Source of the DNA: Perkinsus olseni
Taxonomy: Eukaryota; Perkinsozoa; Perkinsida; Perkinsidae
Reading direction: 5' to 3'
Assembly (NCBI GenBank): GCA_013115135.1
Contig: JABANP010000024.1
Coordinates: 62,001-126,000, forward strand
Length of the DNA: 64,000 nucleotides
Positions 1 through 12,212 of this stretch are shown here, piece after piece; the first letter of the stretch is position 1, and each line of letters begins with the position of its first letter. Both the position numbers and the translations under genes were made by a program. The notes under the pieces were generated by a model. That model ran no database searches, was not told the DNA's origin, and saw only the letters and a program-made list of their open reading frames with translations.

Positions 1-908
1 GTCTCTACAAGCCACTCGAATAAGTCACAATCTTCCAGACGTTGCGGAACCCAAGTGACCAGGAGACTGCCCGACGATAGGGTGCTAGCTGTGATACTGA
101 TCGGTCTCTCCGCTGGTACCGGAAGAGTCATGGTTGGTGGATCCGTCCAGTCAGTGTACGAACTACTCACAGTTGCCTCCAGGCATACGTGAGAGGCCCG
201 GAAACTATAATAGGTGTTGCTCAATAGCCCTACTGCCACACACGAAGCAGCTGTAGAATCATTGAGCAGATCACGCCCGCAGCCCATCGGTGTCCAAGGC
301 GCATCAGCGTTCGAGCTCCTCATTTGTATTGAGTACCCCAGGGAGGTGCAGTCCGGAGACCGAGTCTGAAATACGATGAGGATCATGCTGAAGTGGGGAC
401 GGATCCCCACTTGGAACGCAGCTTGCCAAGTGATCCCGATTGATGTGGTATTGATAGCTGTGGCATGCACTCGTGACGGCGGAAGTGCTCTAACGACGCA
501 AGAGCCCCCTCTCTGTGTTCTGGCAGGCTCCAATCGAGGGCTCCACGGAGAGTCCGCCTCCGAATCCTTGCACAACTCTCTGAACTCTGAACTCGTAGAG
601 GGAGTCGCATTCTAGGCCAGTCGCCACACCTGATGGATGGCCGTGCCGTCTTGGAAGGCGAGCCTCGGTCAGTCAGCAGGCTGTAGCGTAGCAGGACTCA
701 CAAGAGAGATCGCGATATGAGTAGCATCCACTCGGTGTGAACCACGGCCCGGCGGCTTCTGTGTCATCATGGACCAGCCGGGCCTCCACGGCCCACATGA
801 GTTGTCCGCCTTCGTCATCGATCGAAGCAGGGCAGCCTCCTGTTGTTGAGCGAGACCACACAACGTGGACCTAAAAGAAAAATGGTACGATAACGCAGCG
901 GCAAACAT
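1..908. other. no recognisable gene
   Basis: I see only short overlapping open frames on both strands, with no family motif, signal peptide or convincing splice-joined exon. It lies downstream of the minus-strand fibronectin-repeat gene, so part of it may be that gene's 3' UTR. Confidence 0.5.
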
Positions 909-3720
909 TCACGTGGGTGCTAGAACCCCGCTGGACACCACGCGGCTCGATAGGTCGACCGAATTCACGGCGATCTCTGTGCCCACCTCAGTGACGCCTT
1001 CTTCTGCGACCGTCATAGTAGGCCTTGGCGCAGGTACAGGCTTGGTCCAGGCTACAACGGCAGAGCTCCAAGTGCTATTAGCTTGCACGTTGTAGCACAC
1101 AACTCGGACTCTAAACTCATACTGAGTTGCCGGTAGCAGCTCCTTCGCCGTGCACTCTCGAGCACAGGTCGACTGCTGACTGGTGAGGTCGCATCCCAGC
1201 ACAGGGCCCCAAGGCCCGGACTCGTTCCTGGCCGCAACTTCCCAGGCAGGAGAATAGCAGTCGTTCAGGTCACTGCCTAGCCATCCCAGTGATAGACTGT
1301 TGACGGAACGCTCACGTATCTCAAGTCGAGTCGGTGTCGCGGCGGGTCGTGGCGGTGTTGCAACTATTTCCGAAGGGGCCGAGAACGGGCTCGAACTCTC
1401 GTGACTGGAGCACACCTGGCGGAGTTTGAAGCTGTAACCTTCGTTCGAGCGTAGACCTTGAACGCGGCACGACGTCTGAGCCGTTGACGGCCAACATTCT
1501 GGATAGGCCCTCCATGTAGGGACGGCCATCGAACGAACGTAGATCGCGACACCAAGGGGAAGGCAGTCGCCGAGATCGACTTCAGTCCAATTAACATACA
1601 CTACGCTCGGCCCTACCGCTGTAGTTGCCACTATTCGTGGTGGCGAGGCTGGCCTTGAGCAGGGACCATCCCCGTCTGGGGGTGACAGCTGACACCTCGG
1701 CACTGTAGTCAGAGTTGGCATACTCATTCTCACACTCGACTCCTACTTTGAACGTGTATGATGTGTCGCAACTGAGTTCGGTGATGGTACAATTCGATGA
1801 GCCGCCACCGTTGTTGTTGCAGCCGCTAGGATGAAACCAATCGCTGTCTCCGATTTTGGCCAGTGCTCGATACCTCGGACTGGCACACTGTCCGAGCGAG
1901 GGCTGACGCCATCCCAATAGAATCTCTGTTGGACCCACAACAACGGCGGTTACCTCCGACGGCACCCCTGCCTTCCGCGGCTTGGTGGCGACAGGAAAGG
2001 TCTCCCCGCTGAACGGCCCATCGGCATCCACATTGTTGCAGCTTGGCCGCACTTTGAAAACGTAATGGGTGTCGGCGTCCAGTCCAACAGCAGTGCAAGT
2101 CGTGGTACACTTAGACGTCAGATTTCTGCAACCCTCCACGCTAGTCCAGTCCTGTGATGACAGCTGGCGGCCAAGCAGGTCCCAGCTTGCAAACTCACAA
2201 TCGCCAATGCCGTTTGACGGTAGCTTCCAAGCCAGAAGGATGGAATCATTTGCCAGTGGTGTTGGGCTGGTGAACATGGGAGCCGTGGCCAACAGGGGAG
2301 GGGTTCTTACAGGCTCACTCGATGCCGACCAACCACTAGACATATCGCTGTTGAGACAGCTGACCCTCATGAGAAACCTGTACTCAGTATTCGACCTCAG
2401 GCTCCCCACGACACATCGACGAGCATCAACCTGGTCCAGCTCCGGGCAATCAGCATGACCCTCCGACCCTGCTGCGGACACGATCCAGCGATGGAAGACG
2501 CAATCGCGCAAGGCACCGTCGTAAGACCATGCCACGATAACGCTCGATGCGTTTAAGGCGGCCGCTGTCACTGAATGAGGGGCTGGAGCCTTCCTGTCGC
2601 ATCGGGACGATCGAGGAGTTGTTATCGCGTTGCTATCGGCGCTCGCATTAGAGTTCCCTAGCTGGTCCCTGCACACCTCCTGGACGGTAAACACGTAGGT
2701 TGTATCACAGCTGAGACCCTCGAACTTGCAGTACGAGACGCTCCTGTTTGTCAAGGATATACACGATCCGATCGAGGGGAGCACTAGGCTGTGATTGCCT
2801 GCTGCGAGGGAGCTTCGCGAAAACCCTCCAGCGTTGAAACTGACACTCTCCTGGTGCCCCTGGCTCCCACTCTACTCGAGCACCACTATCGCTCATAGTC
2901 GAAGTCGCTCTAATCCCTGTAGGGGGACTCGCCGGAACAGGATGCGTCGTAGCAAGTTCCGACGGGCAACTGAACTTGGACGTTATTGGTATATCCTCGC
3001 ATATCGCTCGAACACGGAATCGGTACGAAGTTTGGCTCGTCAAATCGCCCGCTATGCAGGTCGGCAGACACTGAACGTTGAGCTCAGCTGGATCGCAGCC
3101 TTGCACGGCTCGCCACCACGGCTGCCCGGCTTCCTGGGACTCGACCTCCCAGCGTTTGAGTCGGCAGCTGCCGAGGTAGGGTATATCCCAAGTCACTCGA
3201 ATAGAGGTGGGACTTCGAGGTGTCGCAGCTACATGGGACGGTGGGGCTGGGAGGGATGCTAGTTGCCTGAAGGTTGCTACAGTGCGGTAGGAGAGCAACC
3301 CTTCGTAGTGTACATCAGATATTGCTCATCAGTTTCTGATGGTTCTGAGGGAACCACAACCACAGTCGCATTTCGATCTCCCGAGTCAGGGGTATCCTTA
3401 TTTACCCTGAAAACCGACGTGTCCTCCGAAGAGGGTTGTTGCGAGGCCTTTGCGATCAGACGCACCTGTCATCTGATGAGTCCTCCCCCTCATCGTTTTG
3501 GAGCGCGCGGCTGCTCCAAGCCCTCGGGCCATACCCCCTGAAGGCAGGATCGTCGTACTAGAGCGTTACAATCCGCGATATGGTGTGTTGTCACCTCAGC
3601 GAGACCACCTAGTTCTGTATTGGTCTCATCAAGGACATCATAGGCATCGCCGAATGGAGTCCCCTGCAGGGTCAATGCTAGGCAGCAGAGTTTGATAATG
3701 GTAGCCACGGTAGGCCGCAT
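909..3720 (-). CDS. secreted protein with seven cysteine-rich fibronectin III repeats
   Basis: The start at 3720 gives a signal peptide (MRPTVATIIKLCCLALTL). After introns around 3280-3550 the frame enters tandem repeats of about 95 residues running to the stop at 909. Each repeat has fibronectin III hallmarks: a P-x-x-P start, a V-x-W or L-x-W strand, and a Y-x-F-x-V strand near its end. Each also carries a conserved set of cysteines (a GxC turn, a mid-domain Cys, and a Cys after the Y-x-F-x-V strand), so disulphide-braced domains are likely. I count seven repeats and a short eighth stub. The frame breaks twice, near 2780 (CCCC) and near 1680 (CCCCC); repeat alignment shows coding resumes at once in another frame, so these look like one-base indels rather than introns. 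Role unknown; an adhesive or surface matrix protein is an inference. A decayed copy of the 5' end lies at 13650-14700. Confidence 0.72.
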
Positions 3721-5837
3721 TCTGGCATGTACTATCCAAGGAGGAACTATATTGCGAGCCCTGTGGGATGAGGGTGACAGGGCGTACTCGGAACACAAGG
3801 CCGCGGTGAGGAAGGATACACCGGAATGCTCATGAGACTTCTTTGGTCAGGTGGGAAGCACCATTGCGCGATGAATGAGACGACCTTTTTCCTCTTATTG
3901 AGAGTATAGCATCAATAGAACCTTCCCAATGGCTCACATCCTCTAACGAGGGGGAAGAACGTTCACGCATGAATAGCCAGTGGACCACGCCGACAAAGTA
4001 ATGTCAGATTGTCTCTGAGCAAGACTCGTAGGCTCAGTACCAGACGGAACACTCGAGTCGCAATCCACTTGTCGAGTAGTTTCAAAGTAACGCTTGTAGT
4101 CCAATGCGACTCGGATCCCAAGCACCATGGCGGCCTTTGGTTCGCACCCCGACATCCACCGGTGATGACTGCTGCGAGCTGGTGACAGACAACCCTCTTC
4201 TGTCGATCCCAGCAGTCTCCTGTCCTTATCCGTTACTGCATAATCAATCCGCCAACGGCTCATCAGCACTGCTGATTCAGCAGGAGGTGGTCCGGAGGCT
4301 GTCCAGAGAGGCCCTGTGCTGCAAGAGGTCGTCTTCAATATGTTCCCCAGGAGTATCGTGGCTGGTCATGGGCTAGGACCCCGATATGCTTGCCGAGCAA
4401 GGGGTCTATACAGTACTGCTTGAGTGTGGCTCTGGTGACGGAAGACGCAACGCATCGATCTAGGCGATCTAAATTGAATTTCGTCTACTAGTGCTCACGG
4501 GTGAGCCTGAATCAGAGCAATACCCAAATCTTTACCATAAATCTCTGTTGAGTTAAACCCGTAGGGTTCGACGAGGGTGAAACTAGTACAGGGGCTTAGC
4601 CCGGGGCCCGCGCACGGCGCGGATCTCAGCGGCGTTCCGACACAACGGTTTCAGGCCCTAACTGGGCGCGCGACGGCGACCTCATGCGAAGGCCACGCCG
4701 AGACGCTAGTGGCCAAACTGGCCCCTAGCGTGCTTATTTTTTTTTAACCTAGACACGGGGGAACAGCCCGCCGCAGGTCAATCTGTACAAACTCGGATCG
4801 CCGCCAACCGGTCTGGATCCTAGCTTTGACCTCCGACGGCTGTCACGGATACGAGCGCAGTCGGTGCGCGCTAGCGCCGGGCCGGCCTAGTCCGACGACC
4901 ACGCTCGCACCCGTCTCCTCCCAAGCCCCTGTGTTACGGTTTCAAGTACCGAAAATTTTTATTCACCCCCAACGTCCCATGGTTTCGAGTCGAAACCGTC
5001 GGGCGTGTTGGATGCGCCTCAGGCACACAGGGATCGACGGCTGGGACACATCGAAGAGGTTGTGGCGTGTCCTTGACCTCGTCCGGCCATCAGCCCTCAC
5101 TTGGCGTTTAGACTCGATTCTAGGGTAGGGGTCCTGGCATTGGACTCGTAATGAGTGAGGCACTCATTTAGGAATGGAAGGCTATCTGGAGGAGACTTTG
5201 TATTAAACCGAGCGGCACTCCAGCCCCTGATCCCGAGTCCGTTCTGCCCCGCCATGGACTATTCGCCTACTCGCCGTAGGAGATGTGAAAGTGTTTATAT
5301 CATTTGTTCCCCCTCCCGCCCTTGGAGGCCAGTTCCGCAGGGAACCAACTCTTCAACTACACTAGCACGAAATGACTAACCGTCCTATCGCAAGTGTGCT
5401 CAGGGTGTCGAGAACCGAACCCTAAGCTTATCCGCAGACCCGTCCGAGAGTAACCTCCGGTGTCGGTGCTCCACGTCACCGTGACAGGAGTGTGTGCTCG
5501 ACAATTTCGATTCGACATATCCATACCGAGTAGGCTGGGCATGCGTGCTAACTCGGGACAGCAACTAACGCACACTAGTTGGCGTTGGCATGGTTGCTGG
5601 CGGCCTTCCGTGACGAACGAATGATGGTCGCGGATTCCCCGGGCATCTACTCGCTTGTCAACAGTAGGGCGACGAGTGAGCACGAAGAGATTGGATCAGA
5701 CTTCTCGCCAGTTGTGTGTGCATGCGTGCGGCGCTGTCACGCGTGCGCCGCCTTGATGAGAGCTTATTGACGTCAGGAGTGCTGATCAATCTTGTGATGG
5801 CGTTCAGGAATCCCTGTCATCCCTCTTTTCTTGTCGT
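3721..5837. other. intergenic; first part repeated at 14.1-14.7 kb
   Basis: Bases 3721 to about 4370 are the upstream flank of the fibronectin-repeat gene and match 14090-14700 at roughly 80% by eye, so the duplicated block included its promoter side. From 4380 to 5837 I find no gene. A GC-rich stretch near 4590-4730 is followed by a T-run at about 4737. Confidence 0.45.
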
Positions 5838-7550
5838 ATGGTCTTTCCTCCTCGCCTCCCCACCATCAAGAAGGTTGTCGCAGCGGTTCTGCTGTTGACT
5901 TTCCTTCACCTTCTCGCGGGCTGCTCCTCTTCCCCTTCCAGGAGTACCGCCCATAGCGGCGTTCCTCCGTCTACAGTGGATCCTCCCGCCAACATCTCGG
6001 GTTGCCATGAGTCACACTTCGGGCTCAGCCCCACTGTCCTGCAGCACAGTTACGATCCCGTGAAGATCACCTTGGCTGAAGGCCAGCGGCCCCTTGCTGG
6101 AGACACTATCGTTTTTTCTCCGAAGGACCGCCCGACATTGAGCATGTTCCGTATCAAGTTATCTGCACTCAATGAAAGCAAAGGCTACGAGCTTCGACCT
6201 GTTAACCCACGCGGTGGTGGATACGTAGTCAAGTATCTTACTGGTGATGGTGACGAGGTATGTTCCGCGGATCTAACCTTCACCCAGGGTGATGATGAGC
6301 CAACCCAAGCACATATAACTGTGAGTGGTGATAATAACCTCCGAGTAAATTGGGTGAGCGCTTCAAGTGACCGTGGTCAAGTATATTACCAGACCCTCGG
6401 TAGCACTGCATGGACTCGCTACGATGAGACGAGTGATCCCCGCACCTACAGTGAGCAGGATATGTGCTATGCCCCAGCTAACGGTCAGGGGTATCGGAAT
6501 CCCGGATTCTTCCATTCGGTTACGCTCCCCAATGTAGCCCAGGATGCCACTGTTCAGATCAAGACAGGCAGCGGTGCATCCAGAACGTTCACTACCTCTC
6601 CTCGCCTCCTCGCTGGGAACCCTCTAAGGCACAGCGTGTTCCTCGTTGGTGACCTGGGAACGACTGGTGCGCGCATGATCGGCGGGGCTTGGGGTTTCGG
6701 GACGCTTGAGTTCCCGGCCCCGGCTCCTGATCACGTGTTGTCCCACATGAGAAAGAACGATAAAATTAGGCTGAGTATCATCTACGGTGATGTTGCCTAC
6801 GCTAGTGGTTTCTCCACCGTCTGGGACCAATTCGGTGGAGAGATCGAGAACAGCACTGGCATGACTCGCCAGCTCGTGACTAGTGTTGGTAACCATGAGT
6901 TCGTGTCATTCAATAATCCATCGGGATGGTATCCTCCTTTTGGCAACTATAAGAGTCCCGACTCGGGTGGCGAGTGTGGTGTTCCCTTCACCCACCGGTA
7001 TCCGGTAGGGGAAGGGGTTGAGTCTAAATATTGGTACTCATTTGACTATGGTGCGGTACACTACGTTATGTTGTCTACTGAGCACGATTACCTCGATGGC
7101 AGTGCTCAGCATCAGTGGCTAGAGAATGACCTCTCGAGTGTTAACCGCACAAGGACACCATGGGTCATCGTCACTGGTCACAGACCGATGTACTCGTCGT
7201 GTCCCTTCGATGAGTACGACGGAGGGATCGCGGATGCGCTGAAAGCTAATGTGGCCCCTCTCCTCCAGAAGTACAACGTCGATCTTTATTTTACGGGTCA
7301 CCTACACAGGTATGCCCGAACCGCTCCCATCAACGGCACAGTCCACGTGCTGGCCGGCTCGGGACGTTTTTCGGACCCTGGGTGTTCGCCCAGGACGATG
7401 GCTCACTTGGAGAAAGCACTGGACGTTGTCGGTTATGTCGAGCTCGACGTTGTCAGCAGAAACGAGCTCCGCGGATCGTTTTGGGGCTACAACGCTTCTC
7501 TTGGGGACATGACCGTCCAGGATACATTCTCTATCGAAAGACCACAATGA
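5838..7550 (+). CDS. purple acid phosphatase (secreted metallophosphoesterase)
   Basis: An uninterrupted 570-residue frame. The N-terminus has basic residues then a hydrophobic stretch (about residues 12-28) ending in a small-residue/Cys/Ser region, which fits a signal peptide. A fibronectin-like N-terminal domain follows (about 155-260), as in plant and animal purple acid phosphatases. All five metal-binding blocks are present in order: GDLG (about 271), GDVAY (about 317), GNHE (about 351), VTGHRP (about 445) and GHLHRY (about 487). Together these bind the Fe-metal dinuclear centre that hydrolyses phosphomonoesters at acid pH outside the cell or in the vacuole. Length is normal for the high-molecular-weight class. 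The absence of introns contrasts with the spliced genes around it. Substrate and regulation cannot be read from the sequence. Confidence 0.93.
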   Translation: MVFPPRLPTIKKVVAAVLLLTFLHLLAGCSSSPSRSTAHSGVPPSTVDPPANISGCHESHFGLSPTVLQHSYDPVKITLAEGQRPLAGDTIVFSPKDRPTLSMFRIKLSALNESKGYELRPVNPRGGGYVVKYLTGDGDEVCSADLTFTQGDDEPTQAHITVSGDNNLRVNWVSASSDRGQVYYQTLGSTAWTRYDETSDPRTYSEQDMCYAPANGQGYRNPGFFHSVTLPNVAQDATVQIKTGSGASRTFTTSPRLLAGNPLRHSVFLVGDLGTTGARMIGGAWGFGTLEFPAPAPDHVLSHMRKNDKIRLSIIYGDVAYASGFSTVWDQFGGEIENSTGMTRQLVTSVGNHEFVSFNNPSGWYPPFGNYKSPDSGGECGVPFTHRYPVGEGVESKYWYSFDYGAVHYVMLSTEHDYLDGSAQHQWLENDLSSVNRTRTPWVIVTGHRPMYSSCPFDEYDGGIADALKANVAPLLQKYNVDLYFTGHLHRYARTAPINGTVHVLAGSGRFSDPGCSPRTMAHLEKALDVVGYVELDVVSRNELRGSFWGYNASLGDMTVQDTFSIERPQ

Positions 7551-9328
7551 GTGCGTTCCGCACTGTTTGCCCCGACTGCACCAGCAGCTCTTTTTTGTCC
7601 GAGTTTAGAGCTTAAACCTATTCTGTTTTTCCCATGTAGTATGGTGCTGTTTCATCTGTCATTGCGGGTTTGTCCTTTTTTCCATCTCTGGGCTGATACT
7701 GCAGCTGCTGCTTTTCTATACCGCTCGCGATAGGGGCGCAGCAGGGACGGTAACCTCGCAACCAGTACCAGATGCGCTGGATGGGGGCTTTAGTGCTGGC
7801 TTGAGGGCCTTGTTTCCGCATTCATTCTGCTGAGTACGGTCGATTCTTCAATATCCCAGATGTTGCGTTGAAGCCCGTCCGATCTAATACTGGCGTGGAT
7901 AAGGCGGCTCGTGGGCCGCCATGTGTGTCTACACTGAGAAAAGTGCTCGCGTTGCTGCTGATACATCGCTTGCGAGCCAGCACGCTTGATCCAAAATGGC
8001 CCTCGGTAGTCCCGGAAAATCAGTCAGTGGCCCCGCTCTCAAGAAGGACGCATCTGATGTTAAAGCCGATAGACGGTGGAGACAGGTAGAGACAGACTTG
8101 AGAGACTTCTCACGAGCAGGGCGCCTCTCGCATCTTACAGATAGTCGACGCGGAGCACAGGCTGGCCGCAGAGCATCGCTTCGGACAGAGGTCCATTCGG
8201 GAGCGGATAATGTCGAGGTGAGGCTCCTTCATCGTACGAAGAAGAAGCCGGAGTATTTGCCTTGAATCTGTTTTCAACCGATGGTTCCTCGCTGTTCGCT
8301 TCACAGCAGTTCCCGACGGGATACCACAGTCTACTACGACTTCTTCGGGAGCCGACCCGACGAGCACAGGGACGCTGTGTACCGGGCGAGATGTACCCCG
8401 CCGGCCGGTAGCCCTTCGCTCACCTTAGCAACAGTCAGCCTTCCTGCTGTACAGGCAAGTCTAGTTTCGATCCGCTGCGGGACGAGGCTAGGATGGGCGT
8501 AAGGCAGTTGTACAGCGCGCACTTGGTCCAGAAGGTAGGTCACGCTCTTCCACAGAGAGAGTGGTGCGAGGACATGCTCCGCACTTGGCGTTCTAACACG
8601 GTGGAATCTTACCAGGTACTCAATGACCGCAAGCTTCGGCGTTATGTTAGCAGCAACAGGATTGACGAGGTCCCACAACGCGCAGCTCCTTCTGTGTAAA
8701 GTGTTGCATAATCTCCGGTTACAAAGAGGACGTCATCTTTCGGATATCAGATTCCGCCCATACACAGCGTCGGAGCACACTCTGCCAAACAAGTCATCAG
8801 CACGGCAGAGTCGATCAACGCATCGTCGCAGAGGGCCAGGGCGAGGGACCGCGGAGAACCATCCGACGGTTCACGCGGTAAGATACTCCTGAGGAGCTAT
8901 GTTGGCAACCATGCACAACAGTTCCATGAAGCGATCCATAGACACACTACGCAGCCTCTGAAGAACCGTACACCATCGGCCGAACTGCCAAGGCAAGGGT
9001 GGGGTTCGTAATGCGTCTCCTCACTGCTTTCGAGGGCTGACCAAAGTGACCTCAGCCCTCGCTCAGGGACCGCCCGTCAACCATGCCAAGTCCTTCTTCT
9101 CACAGCAACACTCGCAGGGCTAGACCTTAACAACCCTCCCCGCATGTGATCATTGGTTGCTGTCAGAATTTTTCAGTTGTCCTCCGTCATTTATCTTTTG
9201 CGTTGTTACCAGCTAGCTAACACTGGGTAAACCGCAACTCGACTGGCCGAACGGGTCCAGTAATCCCTATTATTGAGCCGACTGCGGCGGCTCTCGGACT
9301 CTGTGCAGCGTCCGCCTTCGAGTACTCA
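7551..9328. other. intergenic, no gene seen
   Basis: T-rich just after the phosphatase stop (7580-7700), consistent with its 3' UTR. Short open frames on both strands between 7860 and 8900 show no family motif, signal peptide or coherent splice chain. Confidence 0.4.
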
Positions 9329-10786
9329 ATGCCCATCCATCCTCGGCATATCTTCGAAGTAGGGCTACTCATCATCCTTTTCGTCCTACTGCTGCGCCTC
9401 TGGAGGGTCGACCCCTCCAGCCTATCACGGCTCGAGCAAAGCGGCAAGCCCGATCGAACATATCGAATTACCACAATGCCGAGCGCACTCCGACCTCTAG
9501 AAGCGTTGGCCCACTACGAACAAGAAGCGAGATGCACTGGTGGCCCTGTCCTCGTCATCGTAGTGTCTGGAGCACCTCGCTCTGATGTTATATCCGCTGA
9601 CGATGACTGCTCGACGCAATTCGACATAGTCCGAACCCCAACCACCGCGCCTGGCACGCTGTCGATTCTCAAGTATCTTGAAAAGATCCCGAGGAAGTAT
9701 ACCGCGGTTGTTCTGGTCAGCTCGTCGTCGAAGATTCACCCAGTACCATTCCTACGTCAATTCAGCGCGATTAAAGCGGACAAGGTGTACGGGGTGGGCG
9801 AGAACGGTGAGGGCAAGTGGTTCAAGTACAAGTCGATCGTGCCCTCCTTCGCTAAAGGAGTTGTCCTTTCGGGAGAATTCGCCCGCAGTATCGACACCAA
9901 ACGAGGGAAGATCTCGAAAGAAGGTTCCAGTTGTCGACGAGAGCACGGTTTCTATCATGAGCATTTCTTCGCTGCCTGCCTTCAAAAACACTTCGCAGTC
10001 AACATCACCGATGGCAGTGGCCTGCTGGGCTGTCCGGAGTGTGCAACAGAATCGATGCGGGGGCGATGTACCGACACTGCGGGAGAGCTCCTGAAGAGCA
10101 CTGTTTTCACTATTATGACTGACAGTCCTAGAGAGTGTCGAGCTGCCATGGACAGCTGGGCCTCCCCTGTAGCGAATCAGACCTACATCTTCTCGAGCAA
10201 GAACGCGAGCGAGATACGAAATGCATGCCCGAATGCTAACGTCATAGAAGTAGTGGACGAGCACTTCGCTGGATGGAGGCACAAACGGCCATACGAACAG
10301 CGAGCTTTCGTCATCCTCGACTGGATTGCCCGCCAATACAACCAAGGGAAGCTGGCGGCTGGGACCAAGTATGTTGTTGGGTTCGACTCCGACACAGCGT
10401 GGAACCTCGAGTTGCTACCGAGTCTGTTGGTGGACATAACGCCATCTCGACCCACCATCCATGGGTACATGTACAAGGCCTGGGACACGGTCTACCCCAC
10501 TGGAGGGGCCGGCGTCGTCTTCACGATATCCGCCGTGCACGCTATCGTCAATGCCGCCAACAGCGGCAGCTGTAAAATGGCAAACACCAACTTCGACGTG
10601 ATGCTTGGCAGATGCTCTGATGCTGCTAGTGTCGAACGAGTCCACGTGGAGGGTATGTGGCAGCAGCCTGTAGCCGCTATATCGGACGAAGTACTCGCTG
10701 CGCCATGGGGAGTCCTCACAGTGCACAAGTTCAAAGACCGACTTGAAGTCATGAGGGCCTTCGGTTTGAACAGTCCATGCCAATAG
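9329..10786 (+). CDS. Fringe/GT31-like glycosyltransferase, type II membrane protein with two glycosyltransferase-like halves
   Basis: A 485-residue intronless frame. Residues 11-24 are a hydrophobic signal anchor (LLIILFVLLL), so the body should face the Golgi lumen. The C-terminal half (about 255-485) has the GT31/Fringe layout: a DSDT metal-binding DxD at 353-356 about 50 residues ahead of a TGGAGVVFT segment, the pattern seen in Fringe and core-1 galactosyltransferases, which use a UDP-sugar. The first half (about 70-240) follows the same strand order (VVLVSSSSK, then a KGVVLSGEFAR segment) but has SSSSK (about 131) where the DxD should be, so I infer a degenerate duplicated domain. Several cysteines and NxT/NxS sites fit a secretory protein. 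It converges on the kinase-tail fragment at 11042-11744. A broken copy lies at 14740-15229. Confidence 0.72.
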   Translation: MPIHPRHIFEVGLLIILFVLLLRLWRVDPSSLSRLEQSGKPDRTYRITTMPSALRPLEALAHYEQEARCTGGPVLVIVVSGAPRSDVISADDDCSTQFDIVRTPTTAPGTLSILKYLEKIPRKYTAVVLVSSSSKIHPVPFLRQFSAIKADKVYGVGENGEGKWFKYKSIVPSFAKGVVLSGEFARSIDTKRGKISKEGSSCRREHGFYHEHFFAACLQKHFAVNITDGSGLLGCPECATESMRGRCTDTAGELLKSTVFTIMTDSPRECRAAMDSWASPVANQTYIFSSKNASEIRNACPNANVIEVVDEHFAGWRHKRPYEQRAFVILDWIARQYNQGKLAAGTKYVVGFDSDTAWNLELLPSLLVDITPSRPTIHGYMYKAWDTVYPTGGAGVVFTISAVHAIVNAANSGSCKMANTNFDVMLGRCSDAASVERVHVEGMWQQPVAAISDEVLAAPWGVLTVHKFKDRLEVMRAFGLNSPCQ

Positions 10787-11041
10787 CTGATGTGTCGATG
10801 CCCTAAATCGGACGGCCCAATCGTCTTGCGTTTAAAAGTTGCTCGGCAATCGACAAGAAGAGGATACGAACTGAGCAACGCCACGTTGTCTTTCCCTCTA
10901 GCTGGTACCATGGAGTTTGCTGGCTCGCGAGAAATCGCTTGGAGGTGTGGATCTCTTCCCCAACTACTGAGCACGCAAGGATGGGTTATGGATAGAAGCA
11001 AAATTGACAGTGGCTTATATTGGCGATGGGTCCAGTTGTTG

Positions 11042-11744
11042 CTAAGGGTTCTGCTTGGACGTTGACGAGCTGCTGCTGCTGCTGCCTTTATTTCTAAACA
11101 ACCCTGCTGTTACAGAGGAGAACTTGGTCCAGGCAGACACTCCAGTCTTCCCGCCGCTAGCTTGCCGACTGCCACTACGATCTTCACTTGAATTAGTAGA
11201 ACTATGATGCTTCGACGATTGGGTGCCGGGTTTGGCCAAGGCTCCAGTAGCAGCCACACGCACACCCTTCGAGTCTTGCACCAACTTGAACCCACTCTGA
11301 GCGAATGCATCATCTTCATCTTGCGGGTCGAACAAATGGTTTGGTGTGAGGGGGCCTAACACCAAGGACGGCCATATTCCAGCTGCTCCTGCCCCACCAC
11401 TTACCAGTTGTAGCGTTTGAATCCGTTGTCTTTTTACACGACAGTTGACCGCCACCGCTGCCCTCCTCCTTCTCCTCATCTATTGAGTGGTCAGTAGTAC
11501 TAGACAAGAGGGCTACTGGTGGCCGCAGTGGCCGAGCAGGCGCAACAGGCTTGAACGGCTGGAACTTCTCATCGAGGTCCTCACTCTCTGGGCAACTGAA
11601 GGCGCTCACAGAGAGCTTCCCCCGACCACCAGTGCCCTCCCGTGATGCGGACGATGACATGCCAGCATCGATCGCTGTGGTTACTGAAGAACCCTTGCTC
11701 AGGTAAAGTGATCCCGTCAGTATAAAGGCAGTCACTGTTGCCAC
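11042..11744 (-). pseudogene. duplicated 3' end of the kinase-FHA gene (tail only)
   Basis: Nearly identical to the last part of the kinase-FHA gene (15698-16352), including the same 49-nt intron (11356-11404; GTAAGT donor, TTAG acceptor) and the serine-run C-terminus. Similarity ends near 11700, and the bases beyond encode neither kinase nor FHA. The open frame still has an ATG at 11744 with a hydrophobic start, so a chimeric short protein is possible, but a truncated non-functional copy is more likely. It lies tail-to-tail with the intact glycosyltransferase, mirroring the second locus. Confidence 0.65.
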
Positions 11745-12212
11745 TGCGTTGCGCCCTTTTAACCGTGCTTAACACAACAACACAGAGTAAGGCGAGATAC
11801 GAAGATAACTTGTTATCGAATGTTGAATGAGGAGAAGCGAACGGCGCACCGTGACTGAGAGGTTTAAGCTATGAACTACAGAACTATAGGTCAACTGGAT
11901 GGCCTAAATGCAAAGACACAGCACTATGGAGTTGAACGGTACAGTACCCGAAGGCAGAGACAACACAAGGAGGCTTCCTAGTGGAAGCAGTACAGTGTAG
12001 ACTGGCAAAACCAATTGTACCGTCCGTGAGGCTCACGACAGACTGTGTCTACGTGGTGGCATGCATAAAAAAAGGGTACACATCAGCAGAGTTGTCTACT
12101 GCACTAGTGAGGAGTACGGACTACTCAACTAACTGAGTCCTGGTTGTCATGCCAGGACAGGAGCGATAAACAAAATCGATCAAGATGGGCAATCATACTC
12201 ACCTGAGACCTA
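11745..12212. other. intergenic, no gene seen
   Basis: No open frame or motif of note. Bases 12066-12072 are an A-run. Most of it is the 3' flank of the small secreted protein on the minus strand. Confidence 0.4.

Noticed and set aside
5838..5940. Bacterial lipoprotein signal in the acid phosphatase (LLAGC)
   Set aside because: The surrounding genome is eukaryotic with spliced genes; the stretch is an ordinary signal peptide that happens to resemble a lipobox.
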